This document shows, one piece after another, positions 49,592 through 58,362 of a stretch of DNA of 64,000 nucleotides (positions within the stretch are counted from its first letter, which is position 1; each line of letters opens with the position of its first letter). Location: contig NZ_JAGIZB010000003.1 in assembly GCF_017813395.1 (NCBI RefSeq), positions 221,306 through 285,305 of the forward strand. The letters run 5' to 3'. Below the pieces are notes generated by a model, which searched no databases, had not been told where the DNA came from, and saw only the letters and a program-made list of their open reading frames with translations. The stretch comes from Pararoseomonas baculiformis (GTDB lineage Bacteria > Pseudomonadota > Alphaproteobacteria > Acetobacterales > Acetobacteraceae). The position numbers and the translations under genes were made by a program.

Positions 49592-50457
49592 ACCGCGCCG
49601 TCACGCTTCGCGATGCCGCCGTGGCCGAGATGGCCGGTATCGCCGCGCGCCACCCGCAGCAGTTCCGGGCCATGCCGCCGGCGCGGCTGCGCGCCCTGGC
49701 ACTTTTCCTTGCCTCCACCGGGTTGCTGGTCTTCGGCCTCTGGCGGCTGGAGTTCTCGCCGTCCCGCCTGGTGGATGGCTTCGGGCAACTCGTTCACTTC
49801 CTCGGCCTGATGATCCCGCCGGATCCGGGCACCTGGTCGCGCACGATGCTCATCCTGCGTGGCCTGTCCGAAACCCTCGCCATTGCCCTGCTCGGCACGC
49901 TCGGCGCGGCGTTGCTGGCCTTCCCGCTCGGCTTTCTCGCTGCGTGGAACACCTCCGTGAACCGCCTCGTGCAGTTCCTCTCGCGCCGGGTGCTGGACAG
50001 CGTCCGCGGGATCGATGCCCTGATCTGGGCGCTGATCTGGGTCAGCGTCGTCGGGCTCGGGCCCTTTGCCGGCGTGCTGGCCATCCTGACCAGCGATATC
50101 GGCACCTTCGGGAAGCTTTACTCCGAGGCCATCGAGGCAGCGGATCGCAAGGCGGTGGAGGGCGTCACAGCCTCGGGCGGCGGCAAGCTCCATGGCATCC
50201 GCTTCGGTGTGCTGCCGGCCGTCCTGCCCGTGATGGCCGGGCATGTGCTCTACATGTTCGAGTCCAACACGCGCTCCTCCACCATCATCGGCATCGTCGG
50301 CGCCGGCGGCATCGGGCTGATGCTGTCCGAGATGATCCGCACCCTCGAATGGGGCGTGGTCTCCTTTATCGTGCTCCTGATCCTCGTCACCGTGGCGGTG
50401 ATCGACACGATCTCCGGGCGGCTGCGCGCCGCCCTGGCCGGTGCCCGCGCAGGCTGA
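49588..50457 (+). CDS. phnE: Phosphonate ABC transporter permease (second PhnE)
   Basis: A 289-residue PhnE paralogue. Membrane segments lie near residues 30-52, 85-115, 140-168, 205-235 and 252-275. FESNTRSSTIIGIVGAGGIG (about 228) is the conserved PhnE signature. It is more divergent at the N-terminus than the first copy, with a 30-residue cytoplasmic extension. It overlaps the upstream phnE and faces the convergent C-P lyase operon across a bidirectional hairpin. Confidence 0.9.
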   Translation: MNRAVTLRDAAVAEMAGIAARHPQQFRAMPPARLRALALFLASTGLLVFGLWRLEFSPSRLVDGFGQLVHFLGLMIPPDPGTWSRTMLILRGLSETLAIALLGTLGAALLAFPLGFLAAWNTSVNRLVQFLSRRVLDSVRGIDALIWALIWVSVVGLGPFAGVLAILTSDIGTFGKLYSEAIEAADRKAVEGVTASGGGKLHGIRFGVLPAVLPVMAGHVLYMFESNTRSSTIIGIVGAGGIGLMLSEMIRTLEWGVVSFIVLLILVTVAVIDTISGRLRAALAGARAG

Positions 50458-50529
50458 GCCTGCCGCCTGGTTCCCTGTCGGGCGCGCGCCGCCCGGCCTG
50501 GCCGCGGGTGTGTAATGCCGACGTGATTT

Positions 50530-50564
50530 CGCCGGGAATGCGGGCCGGGCCCGCCTTCCCGGCG
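50530..50564. terminator. Bidirectional terminator between phnE and phnN
   Basis: An outer 9-bp stem (CGCCGGGAA 50530-50538 with TTCCCGGCG 50556-50564) and an inner 6-bp stem (GCGGGC/GCCCGC, CGG loop) form one hairpin with a single mismatch. It lies between two operons ending at 50457 (plus) and 50590 (minus), so it can serve both. Confidence 0.6.
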
Positions 50565-50589
50565 ATCTTGCCTGTCCTGCAACCGCGCG

Positions 50590-51132
50590 TCAGGCAGCCA
50601 TCAGCACCGCAAGCACCCGCTCCACCCCCTGCTCGACCGGCCCATCATTCAGCACGGTCGCAACCGGCAGCCCGGACGGGAACGGCGCCTGCCGCGCGAG
50701 GCGGCGGGCAACATCCTCCACCGTTTCCCGCCCGCGTGCGGCAAGGCGCTCGGCCCTGAGCTGGACCGGGGCCGTGATCTCCACCACCTGCAAGGGATAG
50801 CTGACGGCCGCTTCCTCAAGCGCCTGGCGGGAGAGGTTCGCCACCGCCACCTTCCCTTCGGCCAGTGCCTCGTCCAGCGCGGGCCGGGGCAGGCCGTAGC
50901 GCAGGCCATGCGCCTCCCAGGAAAGGGCCAGCCCGCCCGCGCCGCGCAGGGCCTCGAACTCCTCCTCGCTCACGGCAAGGTGGTCCTCCCCGCCTGCATC
51001 GGCCGGGCGGGTGATCACCCGGCGGAGAAAGGTGAACCGGGGATCTCCGGCCAGCCTGGCGCGGGCCGCCTCCATCAGCGTGTCCTTGCCGGCGCCGGAG
51101 GGCCCGACGACGGCGACAAGGCGGCCGCTCAC
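50590..51132 (-). CDS. phnN: Ribose 1,5-bisphosphate phosphokinase
   Basis: A 180-residue P-loop kinase. Walker A is [10 protein letters not shown] (residues about 10-19), and the core [23 protein letters not shown] is typical of PhnN. It converts ribose 1,5-bisphosphate, made from the C-P lyase product, to PRPP. It is the last gene of the minus-strand phn operon and overlaps phnL in an ATGA junction. Confidence 0.9.
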   Translation of the reverse strand: MSGRLVAVVGPSGAGKDTLMEAARARLAGDPRFTFLRRVITRPADAGGEDHLAVSEEEFEALRGAGGLALSWEAHGLRYGLPRPALDEALAEGKVAVANLSRQALEEAAVSYPLQVVEITAPVQLRAERLAARGRETVEDVARRLARQAPFPSGLPVATVLNDGPVEQGVERVLAVLMAA

Positions 51133-51833
51133 GCGGCCTCGCGCAGCGGCAGTACCTCGACCACGCGGTCGGCCACGCGCCCCCGCACATCAAGATCATG
51201 GAAGATGCCCACCAGGGCGGCTCCGCGCGCCTTGGCCTCGCCGATAAGGGCGATCACCACCTCGCGGTTCGCGGCATCCAGGCTGGCGGTCGGCTCGTCC
51301 AGGAGCACGAGCGGGAAATCCGCCACGAAGCCGCGGGCCAGGTTCACCCGCTGCTGCTCCCCGCCCGAGAAGGTGGCGGGCGGCAGGGCGTGCAGCCGGT
51401 CCGGCAGGTTCAGGCGGCGCAGCAGGGCCTGCGCCCGGGCCAGCGCCAGCTCGCGCGCCACGCCCCGCGCCAGCAGCGGCGCCGCCACCACCTCAAGTGC
51501 GGGCACGCGGGGAATGACGCGGAGGAACTGGCTCACATGGCCGATCGTGTCCCGCCGCAGCCCGTTCACCTCACGCGGGCTGGCCGTGGCGAGATCCGCC
51601 ACCGACCCGTCCGCGCGGCAGATGAGGATGGCGCCCTCGTCCGCGCCGTAATTCCCCTGCAGCAGCCGCATCAGCGTGGACTTGCCCGCGCCGGAGGGAC
51701 CGGACAGCGCCACACATTCGCCCGGCGCCACCACCAGGCCGGCATCGCGCAGCACGGGGATGCGGACCCCACCCTGCAGATGCAGGGTGAAGCCCTTGGA
51801 AAGGCCCTCGGCCTTCAGAACCCAATCGCTCAT
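51129..51833 (-). CDS. phnL: C-P lyase complex ABC-type protein PhnL
   Basis: A 234-residue ABC-ATPase-like protein. Walker [10 protein letters not shown] (residues about 40-48), signature [13 protein letters not shown] (about 155-167), Walker [13 protein letters not shown], and His in GIFHDLD. PhnL is needed for the C-P lyase reaction that builds alpha-D-ribose 1-methylphosphonate 5-triphosphate with PhnI, PhnG and PhnH, rather than for import. It overlaps phnK and phnN by four bases each. Confidence 0.92.
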   Translation of the reverse strand: MSDWVLKAEGLSKGFTLHLQGGVRIPVLRDAGLVVAPGECVALSGPSGAGKSTLMRLLQGNYGADEGAILICRADGSVADLATASPREVNGLRRDTIGHVSQFLRVIPRVPALEVVAAPLLARGVARELALARAQALLRRLNLPDRLHALPPATFSGGEQQRVNLARGFVADFPLVLLDEPTASLDAANREVVIALIGEAKARGAALVGIFHDLDVRGRVADRVVEVLPLREAA

Positions 51834-52612
51834 GCCGCCAGCACCGAGGAGACAAGGAGTTGCGTGTATGGATGGCGCGGGTCATCCAGCACCCGGTCGG
51901 TCAGGCCTTCCTCCACCACCCGGCCATGGCGCATCACCACAAGGCGGTGCGCCAGCAGGCGCGCGGCGGCGATGTCGTGCGTGACGAGCACCACGGCGAT
52001 GCCGAGATCGCTCACCAGCCCGCGGATCAGATCCAGAAGGCGCGCCTGCACGGAAACATCGAGCCCACCTGTCGGCTCATCCATGAAGACAAGGCGCGGG
52101 CGCGTCACGAGGGTGCGCGCGATCTGCAGCCGCTGCCGCATGCCGCCGGAGAACTGGCCGGGGCGGTCGTCGATGCGGGACGGGCTGATCTCCACGCGCT
52201 CCAGCCAGCGCTCCGCCTCTGTCCTGATGTCACCATAGTGCCGCGCGCCGACGGCCATCAGCCGCTCGCCGACATTGCCGCCCGCCGAGACACCCATGCG
52301 GAGCCCGTCCCGCGCATCCTGGCGGACGAAGCCCCATTCGGTGCGCGCCAGGCGCCGCAGCGCGGGCTCGCCCATGGCATGCACCTCCAGCGCCTCGCCG
52401 GAGGCGTCGCGGTAGGTCACCCGGCCCGCATCGGGGCGCATCTCGCCGGCCAGGGCGCGCAGCAGGGTGGACTTGCCGGAGCCCGACTCCCCCACGATCG
52501 CCAGCACCTCGCCGGGCCAGAGATCGATCGAAACCTCGTCCAGTGCGCGCACGGCGCCGAAGGAAAGGGACAATCCGCGCGCCGAGAGGATCGGCTCGTC
52601 ATCCGCCATCAT
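51830..52612 (-). CDS. phnK: C-P lyase complex ABC-type protein PhnK
   Basis: A 260-residue ABC-ATPase-like subunit. Walker [10 protein letters not shown] (residues about 41-49), signature [16 protein letters not shown] (about 157-172), Walker [26 protein letters not shown] (shortened), and His in [10 protein letters not shown]. PhnK binds the PhnGHIJ core and drives it with ATP. The [23 protein letters not shown] segment is a PhnK-type Q-loop. Neighbours overlap at both ends. Confidence 0.92.
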   Translation of the reverse strand: MMADDEPILSARGLSLSFGAVRALDEVSIDLWPGEVLAIVGESGSGKSTLLRALAGEMRPDAGRVTYRDASGEALEVHAMGEPALRRLARTEWGFVRQDARDGLRMGVSAGGNVGERLMAVGARHYGDIRTEAERWLERVEISPSRIDDRPGQFSGGMRQRLQIARTLVTRPRLVFMDEPTGGLDVSVQARLLDLIRGLVSDLGIAVVLVTHDIAAARLLAHRLVVMRHGRVVEEGLTDRVLDDPRHPYTQLLVSSVLAA

Positions 52613-53466
52613 GCCGCCCGCTCCGCCGCTTGCTGTTCCTGCCGCTCGCCGCAGTAATCCGTGTCCGAACAGACAAAGAGCCGCCCGCCCCGGTCATCCG
52701 TGACCATCTCATCGAGATAGGTGTGGTCCGCGCCGCAAAGCGCGCAGCTCCCGCTGGCCCGCAGCGGTACGAAGGGATGGTCATCGAAGTCGAGGCTGCG
52801 GACCTCGGTATAGGGCGGCACCGCATAGAGCCGCCTCTCCCGTCCCGCGCCGAAGAGCTGGAGCGCAGGGGAAAGGTGCATCTTCGGATTGTCGAAGGAG
52901 GGGATGGGCGAAGGCGCCATGAGGTAGCGCCCGCCGACCATCACCGGGTGGTCATAGGAGGAGCCCACGCGGCCGTGGCGCGCGATGTCCTCGTAGAGCT
53001 TCACCTGCATCAGCCCGTAATCGGCCAGGGCATGCAGCCGCTTCGTCTCGGCGCGGCGAGGCTCCAGCTTGAAGAGCGGCTCGGGCTGCGGAACCTGGTA
53101 GACCATCACCTGCCCCTCGCGCAGCGGCGTCTCGGGGATGCGGTGGCGGGTCTGGATGATGGTGGCCTCCGCCGTGCGCTCTGTGGTGCGCAGCCCAGGC
53201 GCCACCCGCGCGAAGAAGCGGCGGATGGAAACGGCGTTGGTGGTGTCATCCGCGCCCTGGTCGATGACCTTCAGCACGTCATCGGGCCCGACCACGCTCG
53301 CTGTCACCTGGATACCGCCTGTGCCCCAGCCATAGGGCAGCGGCATCTCGCGCGAGCCGAACGGAACCTGGTGCCCCGGCACGGCCACCGCCTTCAGCAG
53401 GGCGCGGCGGATCATCCGCTTGGTGCCCTCGTCCAGATAGGCGAAGTTGTAACCCTCGGTCGTCAT
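52609..53466 (-). CDS. phnJ: Carbon-phosphorus lyase PhnJ (radical SAM-type Fe-S enzyme)
   Basis: A 285-residue enzyme that cleaves the C-P bond by radical chemistry. The four catalytic cysteines fall at residues 241, 244, 266 and 272 (SCALCG and VCSDTDYCG), the same numbers as in E. coli PhnJ, where three hold the 4Fe-4S cluster and Cys272 forms the thiyl radical. The start MTTEGYNFAYLDEGTKRMIRRA is standard. It joins the phnI stop in an ATGA overlap. Confidence 0.95.
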   Translation of the reverse strand: MTTEGYNFAYLDEGTKRMIRRALLKAVAVPGHQVPFGSREMPLPYGWGTGGIQVTASVVGPDDVLKVIDQGADDTTNAVSIRRFFARVAPGLRTTERTAEATIIQTRHRIPETPLREGQVMVYQVPQPEPLFKLEPRRAETKRLHALADYGLMQVKLYEDIARHGRVGSSYDHPVMVGGRYLMAPSPIPSFDNPKMHLSPALQLFGAGRERRLYAVPPYTEVRSLDFDDHPFVPLRASGSCALCGADHTYLDEMVTDDRGGRLFVCSDTDYCGERQEQQAAERAA

Positions 53467-54554
53467 TCGGCTGCCTCCCGCAGTGCGGCGGGCGCGGCGG
53501 CCGCGCGCATGGCGCGCACCACCTCCAGCTCGCTCTGGAAATCGACGTAGTGCGGCAGCTTCAGATGCTCGAGGAAGCCGGTCGCCTCGACATTGTCGGA
53601 ATGGGAGAGGACGAACTCCTCGTCCTGCGCGGGGGCCGCGATCTCCTCCCCCAGTTCCTCCGCGCGCAGCGCGCGGTCCACCAGCGCCATGGACATGGCG
53701 CGGCGCTCCGTCCGGCCAAGCACCAGCCCGTAGCCGCGGGTGAACTGCGGCGGCTCGGTACGGGAGCCGTTGAACTGGTTCACCATCTGGCATTCGGTGA
53801 CGGTGATGTCGCCGATCTCGATCGGGAAGCCGAGCTCGGGCGGCAGGATCTCCACCGTCACTTCGCCCTGCCGCAGCTCCCCGACGAAGGGATGGTTGTT
53901 GCCGTAGCCGCGCTGGGTGGAATAGGCCATGGAGAGCAGGAAGCCCTCATCAGCCCGCGCGAGGTTCTGGAGGCGCAGCGGACGGCCGGCGGGATAGGAG
54001 AGCGGCGTCCGCGTCAGGTCGCCCGGCTCAGCATCAGAAGGTTGCTCCGGCGCCATGAGCCCCTCATCGGCCAGCATGGCCGTGACCCGCGGGCAGGCCG
54101 TGTCCTCGCCCGGGTCGGTTTCCGGCACGGGCAACGGCACATGGCCCTCCGCCGCCAGGGCGAAATCCAGCAGGCGATGCGTGTAGTCGAAAGTCGGGCC
54201 CAGGATCTGGCCGCCCGGCAGGTCCTTGTAAGTGGCCGATACCCGGCGCCGCACGCGCATCATGCCCGTATCGATGGGCAGGCTCGCCCCGAAGCGCGGA
54301 AGGGTGGTGCGGTAAGCCCGAAGGAGGAAGATCGCCTCGATCAGGTCCCCGCGCGCCTGCTTGATGGCCAGGGCCGCGAGCCCGGGATCGTAGCACGATC
54401 CCTCCGCCATCACGCGGTCCACCGCCAGGGTCATCTGCTCCCGGATCTGGCCCGTGCTGAGCTCCGGGACGGAAGGGTCGCCGCGCCGTTCCTCGGCCAG
54501 CCAGGAATGGGCATTTGCAATGGCGGCCTCTCCGCCCTTCACCGCGACATACAT
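53463..54554 (-). CDS. phnI: Phosphonate C-P lyase core protein PhnI
   Basis: A 363-residue core subunit starting MYVAVKGGEAAIANAH. Together with PhnG, PhnH and PhnL it makes the ribose-triphosphate phosphonate ester from ATP and phosphonate, releasing adenine. Conserved stretches include LAVDRVMAEGSCYDP, GQILGPTFDYTHRLL, LAMAYSTQRGYG-type sequence and LSHSDNVEATGFLEHLKLPHYVDFQSEL. It lies four bases after phnH and overlaps phnJ. Confidence 0.95.
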   Translation of the reverse strand: MYVAVKGGEAAIANAHSWLAEERRGDPSVPELSTGQIREQMTLAVDRVMAEGSCYDPGLAALAIKQARGDLIEAIFLLRAYRTTLPRFGASLPIDTGMMRVRRRVSATYKDLPGGQILGPTFDYTHRLLDFALAAEGHVPLPVPETDPGEDTACPRVTAMLADEGLMAPEQPSDAEPGDLTRTPLSYPAGRPLRLQNLARADEGFLLSMAYSTQRGYGNNHPFVGELRQGEVTVEILPPELGFPIEIGDITVTECQMVNQFNGSRTEPPQFTRGYGLVLGRTERRAMSMALVDRALRAEELGEEIAAPAQDEEFVLSHSDNVEATGFLEHLKLPHYVDFQSELEVVRAMRAAAAPAALREAAE

Positions 54555-54558
54555 CGGC

Positions 54559-55134
54559 TCAGCCCTCCTCGATCCGCAGGCTGCGCGGCAGGGCGGCGAT
54601 CCGGTCGCCGTCGCACAGGATCACATCCACGCCGCGCGGAAAGCGCGCGCCATTCGCCTTCCACTCCGCAAGGAAGCCCTCGGGCAGGCCGCGCACGCGC
54701 AGCCCGTGCTCGCGCTCAATCCCGGGGCCGGTCAGGCGCCAGCCAGTGCCTTCCTCCAGCGCATCGACCTGCAGGATCAGCGTGGCGGATCCCTGCGGTT
54801 CCTCGTCCGTACCCTGCCGAAGCGAGGCAAGGCGCGGTGCCGTGCCGGTGCAGAGGACGAACTCCGCCTCCCCCGCGCCTGGCACGATCGGGCAGCCCGC
54901 GTGGAAGCGCACCCATTCCACCGCATCCGCCCCGGCATCGATGAACAGCGGCGTGGCGGAGTCCACCAGTGCCAGCAGCACGGCGCCGGCAGCCGCGCCG
55001 AGCGGCGCGGGTGGCGACGGCGCGCGGGGCAGGCGCTGCACGCGCCCGGGGCGGCTCATCGCCTCCAGCACGGCGCGGAAGGAGGACTGCGCGTCCAGCA
55101 CAGGGTCGGCGAAGCCGGGAAGAAGGCCGCTCAT
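54559..55134 (-). CDS. phnH: C-P lyase core protein PhnH
   Basis: A 191-residue PLP-fold-like core subunit beginning MSGLLPGFADPVLDAQSSFRAVL, with the usual FR..L.AMSRPGR motif (residues about 18-30). It dimerises in the PhnGHIJ core and helps bind nucleotide. Start ATG 55134 overlaps the phnG stop in an ATGA junction; the open frame extends further upstream into phnG. Confidence 0.92.
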   Translation of the reverse strand: MSGLLPGFADPVLDAQSSFRAVLEAMSRPGRVQRLPRAPSPPAPLGAAAGAVLLALVDSATPLFIDAGADAVEWVRFHAGCPIVPGAGEAEFVLCTGTAPRLASLRQGTDEEPQGSATLILQVDALEEGTGWRLTGPGIEREHGLRVRGLPEGFLAEWKANGARFPRGVDVILCDGDRIAALPRSLRIEEG

Positions 55135-55592
55135 CGCATATTCGCCATGGTCAGGAACCGCACCCGCGTCGCGGCGGCCTTCCGTGCCATAGACGCCTTT
55201 CGTTCTTGCTGCTCCGCCGCCAGCGGATCGATCACCGCCGCCATCAGCGCGGGGCGCCGCGCCGGGTTCTGAAGCAGGGCGTCCAGCACGGCGGCCAGTT
55301 CCGCCCCGCGCAGGTCGCGCCCGGCGAGATAGGCGTGGCCCACCGCGCCATCCTCTAATCGCACCGCGCAGCGCGTCACGGTCATCTCGCCCAGGTTGAA
55401 GGGGGCGCCATCGCCTCCGGCGCGGCCGCGCAGCATGGTCAGCCCGATTTCCGGGCCGCGCAGCCGCACATGGGGCGGCAGCGCCGGCAGCTCCTTCAGC
55501 CGCGCATCGATGGCGTCCGCTCCGGCGCGCGCCAGCACGCCCATCCAGTGCTGCCGTTCGGCCACGGCAGCGTCTTGCAGGGCCGCGCTCAT
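55131..55592 (-). CDS. phnG: C-P lyase core protein PhnG
   Basis: A 153-residue core subunit. RQHWMGVLARA (residues about 13-23), GLTMLRGRAGGDGAPFNLGEMTVTRCAV (about 50-77) and GHAYLAGRD (about 85) are family motifs. It pairs with PhnI in the C-P lyase complex. It overlaps phnM and phnH by four bases each, consistent with a single tightly coupled operon. Confidence 0.92.
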   Translation of the reverse strand: MSAALQDAAVAERQHWMGVLARAGADAIDARLKELPALPPHVRLRGPEIGLTMLRGRAGGDGAPFNLGEMTVTRCAVRLEDGAVGHAYLAGRDLRGAELAAVLDALLQNPARRPALMAAVIDPLAAEQQERKASMARKAAATRVRFLTMANMR

Positions 55593-56758
55593 GCCGCCTC
55601 CGCCACCTGCGCGGCGGCGCGGGCCGACCAGCCATCGGAATGGATCACCTGGCCAGCGCGCCAGACGGCGCGCACGCGCGGGGCCGCGCCGCTGTCATCC
55701 AGCAGCACCAGATCGGCCCGCTGGCCGGGCAGCAGCGTGCCGCGATCCGCAAGCCCCGCCGCGCGGGCGGGGTTGGACGTGACCAGCGCCACCGCCTCGT
55801 GCAGCGGCACCAGCCCTTCGCGCACCCAGCCGAGCACCGCGGGGAGCATCGCCCCCTGGTGGTAATCCGCCGCGAGCATGTCCAGCAGCCCGGCCTGCAT
55901 GACGGCGCGCGCGGTGGCATTGCCGGTCATGGAAGCGTTGCGAAGCGCGTTGGGGGCACCCATCAGGGTCGTCATGCCGAGCCGCCGGGCTTCCTCGGCC
56001 GCTTCCAGCGTCACCGGGAACTCGCTGATGGTGGCGCCGAGCTCGCGCATCAGGCGCACCTTCTCGGCCGTGTCATCGTCATGGGAGGCAATGGGCAGGC
56101 CTTGCTCGCGCGCAAGGGCGGTCACGCCACGCGCCACATCCCAGGCGCGGGGGGCGCCCATGCGCTCCTGGGCGCGCGCCGCCGCCGCCGCGGGGTCCTC
56201 GCCATAGGCGTGGGACTGCCAGCGCACATACTGCTCCACGTCCCGGAACTGGCCCTGGCCCGGCGTGTGGTCGGTAAGGGAGACAAGCCCGACCAGGCCG
56301 CGCGCCACCAGGTCCCGCAGCACGGGCTCGGCGCGCAGGTTTGTCACCTCGAAGCGCGCATGCACGCGCAGGTCCACGCGAAGGCTGTCCCGCATGCGCG
56401 CCACGGCCTCGATCACGCCGCGCGCGCGCTCCTCGGTGCGGATATGCTTCGCCTTCCCCTCCGCGAAGGAGAGGCCCGCATAGGCGGTGGTGACGCCGGA
56501 GGCGGCGAGGCGCGCATCCAGCTCTCCGATCGCCACGTCCAGCGGGAAGGCTGCGCCGGGGCGCGGCTCCACCTCCTTCTCGATCATGTCCCCATGCAGG
56601 TCCACGAGGCCGGGGATGAGCAGAAGGCCGTCGCCGTCCAGCGCGGGGCCACGCGGCGCGCCTTCCACGATCTCGGCGATGCGGCCGCCTTCGATGCGCA
56701 GCGCGGCGCGCGGCACCACGCGGTCCGGCAACGCCAGCCGGATGTCAGCGATCCACAT
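55589..56758 (-). CDS. phnM: Alpha-D-ribose 1-methylphosphonate 5-triphosphate diphosphatase
   Basis: A 389-residue amidohydrolase-fold enzyme that removes pyrophosphate from the phosphonate intermediate before C-P cleavage. Metal sites are GLVDLHGDMIEKEV (residues about 50-63), SLTDHTPGQGQ (about 160), ASHDDDT (about 230) and ADYHQGAM (about 315). Start ATG 56758 overlaps phnF by 14 bases, so the regulator and enzyme genes are co-translated. Confidence 0.93.
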   Translation of the reverse strand: MWIADIRLALPDRVVPRAALRIEGGRIAEIVEGAPRGPALDGDGLLLIPGLVDLHGDMIEKEVEPRPGAAFPLDVAIGELDARLAASGVTTAYAGLSFAEGKAKHIRTEERARGVIEAVARMRDSLRVDLRVHARFEVTNLRAEPVLRDLVARGLVGLVSLTDHTPGQGQFRDVEQYVRWQSHAYGEDPAAAAARAQERMGAPRAWDVARGVTALAREQGLPIASHDDDTAEKVRLMRELGATISEFPVTLEAAEEARRLGMTTLMGAPNALRNASMTGNATARAVMQAGLLDMLAADYHQGAMLPAVLGWVREGLVPLHEAVALVTSNPARAAGLADRGTLLPGQRADLVLLDDSGAAPRVRAVWRAGQVIHSDGWSARAAAQVAEAA

Positions 56759-57503
56759 GGGGGTCCTCCTCGCGCGGGGCATGATCGACCGAGAGCTGCA
56801 CGCGCTCCGCGGCCCAGATGGTTTCGGAACAGGCGATGGGGATGCCGGAGAGATCCGCATCCACCTTGCGCACCACAAGCACGGGCTGCGCCTCATGCTG
56901 GTCCAGCAGTTGCGCCTCCCCGGCGCTGGGAAGGCGGGCCAGGACGGTGCTCGCCACGCGGCGGTAATCGGCGATGCCATAGGCGGCCAGGATGGCGGAC
57001 GCCCCCTCCCCGCCTTCCCAGGCGCCGAGCATCCCCGGGAAGCGGCGGGCGGGGTAATAGGCGATGGAGAGGTTCACCGGCACGCCATCGGCCAATCCCA
57101 GGCGGCGCACCTGGAACACGGGCGATCCGGGCGGAAGGCGCAGCGCCTCGGCCACGTCCTGGCCCGCCACCTCCTCGATGGCGCCCAGCGCCCGGCCGGA
57201 GGGTTCGCGGCCCTGAACCAGCAGGTTCTCGGAAAAGCGCGTGCGTTCGGAGAGCCGGTAATCCAGCACCGGCGCCTCGCGCACATAGGTGCCGCTGCCC
57301 TGGCGCGTGCGGACCAGCCCCTCGGCGGCCAGGGCCGCGACGGCGCGCCGTATGCTGTGCCGGCCGGCCCCGAAACGGGCCATGAGCAGGGGCTCGGTCG
57401 GGAGGCGGGAGCCCGGGGCCAGGCTGCCATCGCGGATGGCGGCGCCAAGGGCCTGCTGGACATCACGCCAGGACGGCGCGGTGGAGGTATCTTCGGTCGT
57501 CAC
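56745..57503 (-). CDS. phnF: GntR-family regulator of phosphonate metabolism PhnF
   Basis: A 252-residue regulator of the HutC type. An N-terminal winged helix (residues about 12-75, with TEPLLMARFGAGRHSIRRAVAAL) precedes a UTRA-type effector domain ending VQLSVDHAPR. It is the first gene of the C-P lyase operon and probably represses it in response to phosphonate or an intermediate. Two GTG codons are possible. GTG 57512 overlaps the predicted -10 box, so I choose GTG 57503, which coincides with the expected transcription start and would make the message leaderless. Confidence 0.85.
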   Translation of the reverse strand: MTTEDTSTAPSWRDVQQALGAAIRDGSLAPGSRLPTEPLLMARFGAGRHSIRRAVAALAAEGLVRTRQGSGTYVREAPVLDYRLSERTRFSENLLVQGREPSGRALGAIEEVAGQDVAEALRLPPGSPVFQVRRLGLADGVPVNLSIAYYPARRFPGMLGAWEGGEGASAILAAYGIADYRRVASTVLARLPSAGEAQLLDQHEAQPVLVVRKVDADLSGIPIACSETIWAAERVQLSVDHAPREEDPHVDR

Positions 57504-57510
57504 GGGTAGC

Positions 57511-57567
57511 ACTATAGCGGCCCGGCCAATTCATTCGGATGACTTCATCCTGACATTTCGGTGACAG
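57511..57567 (-). promoter_or_regulatory. Pho-box array and -10 box of the C-P lyase operon
   Basis: Read on the minus strand, units CTGTCAC (57567-57561), ATGTCAG (57556-57550), AAGTCAT (57545-57539) and a degenerate ATGAATT (57534-57528) repeat every 11 bases, matching the PhoB site pattern. After 11 more bases comes TATAGT (57516-57511), 5 of 6 matches to the -10 consensus. The layout is that of a PhoB-activated promoter. Confidence 0.65.
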
Positions 57568-57653
57568 CGCCGCCAGAGGGTCCCGGGACGGCGATGGACT
57601 GGGCGGGCGCCCAGGGATAGTTGCGACGGGAGGACAGAAGGACCGGAGCCAGG

Positions 57654-58331
57654 ATGCGGGTCGCCGTTGTCGAGAATTCCTCCCTGGCGCCGCTTGGCCT
57701 GCTCGGGCCCGCCCTGGAAAGGCGAGGAGCGCGCATCGAGACCTACAGCGGCCCCGAGCTGGCCGCCCATGCCCGCGCACTGGACAGCGCCGGCTTCATC
57801 GTCACGCTCGGCTCGCCGAAGGCGGTGTATGATGGGGATGACTGGATCCGCTGGCAGGCCGGCTATCTGCGGGACGCCGTGCTGGCCGACCGCCCCGTGC
57901 TCGGCATCTGCTTCGGCGCGCAGCTTCTGGCCGCGGCGATCGGCGGCAGCGTGAAGGCCACGGGCCGGTTCCATGCGGGCTGGGGAGAACTGCCCGAGGC
58001 CGCCGCCCCGGTTTTCAAGGGCCCCTGGCTTCGGTGGCATGGCGACCATGTGCACCTGCCCGCGGAGGCCGAGATCCTCGCCCGTGCGGACGACACGATC
58101 CAGGCCTTTGCCTTCCGGCGTGCCATCGGCCTGCAATTCCATCCCGAGGCACATGCGGGCTGCGTGGCCGACTGGATCGGGATGACCGCGCCGGAGCGGA
58201 TGGCCGGACTCGACCCCGTGGCGCAGCTCGAACTGACGCGGGAGCGGGAAACCTCCCATGCGCCTGTCCGGGAGGCCTTGCTGGACGAGGTGCTTCGCCG
58301 CTGCGGCGTGGAACTGCCGGCGCCGGCCTGA
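57654..58331 (+). CDS. Class I glutamine amidotransferase-like protein
   Basis: A 225-residue GATase. The nucleophile Cys is in LGICFGAQLLAAAIGG (residues about 82-97), and the His-Glu pair is in LQFHPEAH (about 161-168). It lacks a synthase domain, so it would supply ammonia to a separate partner or act as a gamma-glutamyl hydrolase-like enzyme. It is transcribed away from phnF across a shared 150-base promoter region. ATG 57654 is preceded by GGAGCC. Confidence 0.82.
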   Translation: MRVAVVENSSLAPLGLLGPALERRGARIETYSGPELAAHARALDSAGFIVTLGSPKAVYDGDDWIRWQAGYLRDAVLADRPVLGICFGAQLLAAAIGGSVKATGRFHAGWGELPEAAAPVFKGPWLRWHGDHVHLPAEAEILARADDTIQAFAFRRAIGLQFHPEAHAGCVADWIGMTAPERMAGLDPVAQLELTRERETSHAPVREALLDEVLRRCGVELPAPA

Positions 58332-58352
58332 GGTTTTTCAGGCCGGCGCCGG
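58317..58352. terminator. Strong bidirectional hairpin between GATase and Bug genes
   Basis: CCGGCGCCGGCCTGA (58317-58331) and TCAGGCCGGCGCCGG (58338-58352) form a perfect 15-bp stem with a GGTTTT loop. The left arm is the last five codons of the amidotransferase gene. The convergent Bug gene ends at 58363, so both transcripts can stop here. Confidence 0.7.
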
Positions 58353-58362
58353 GTAAAGGCGC

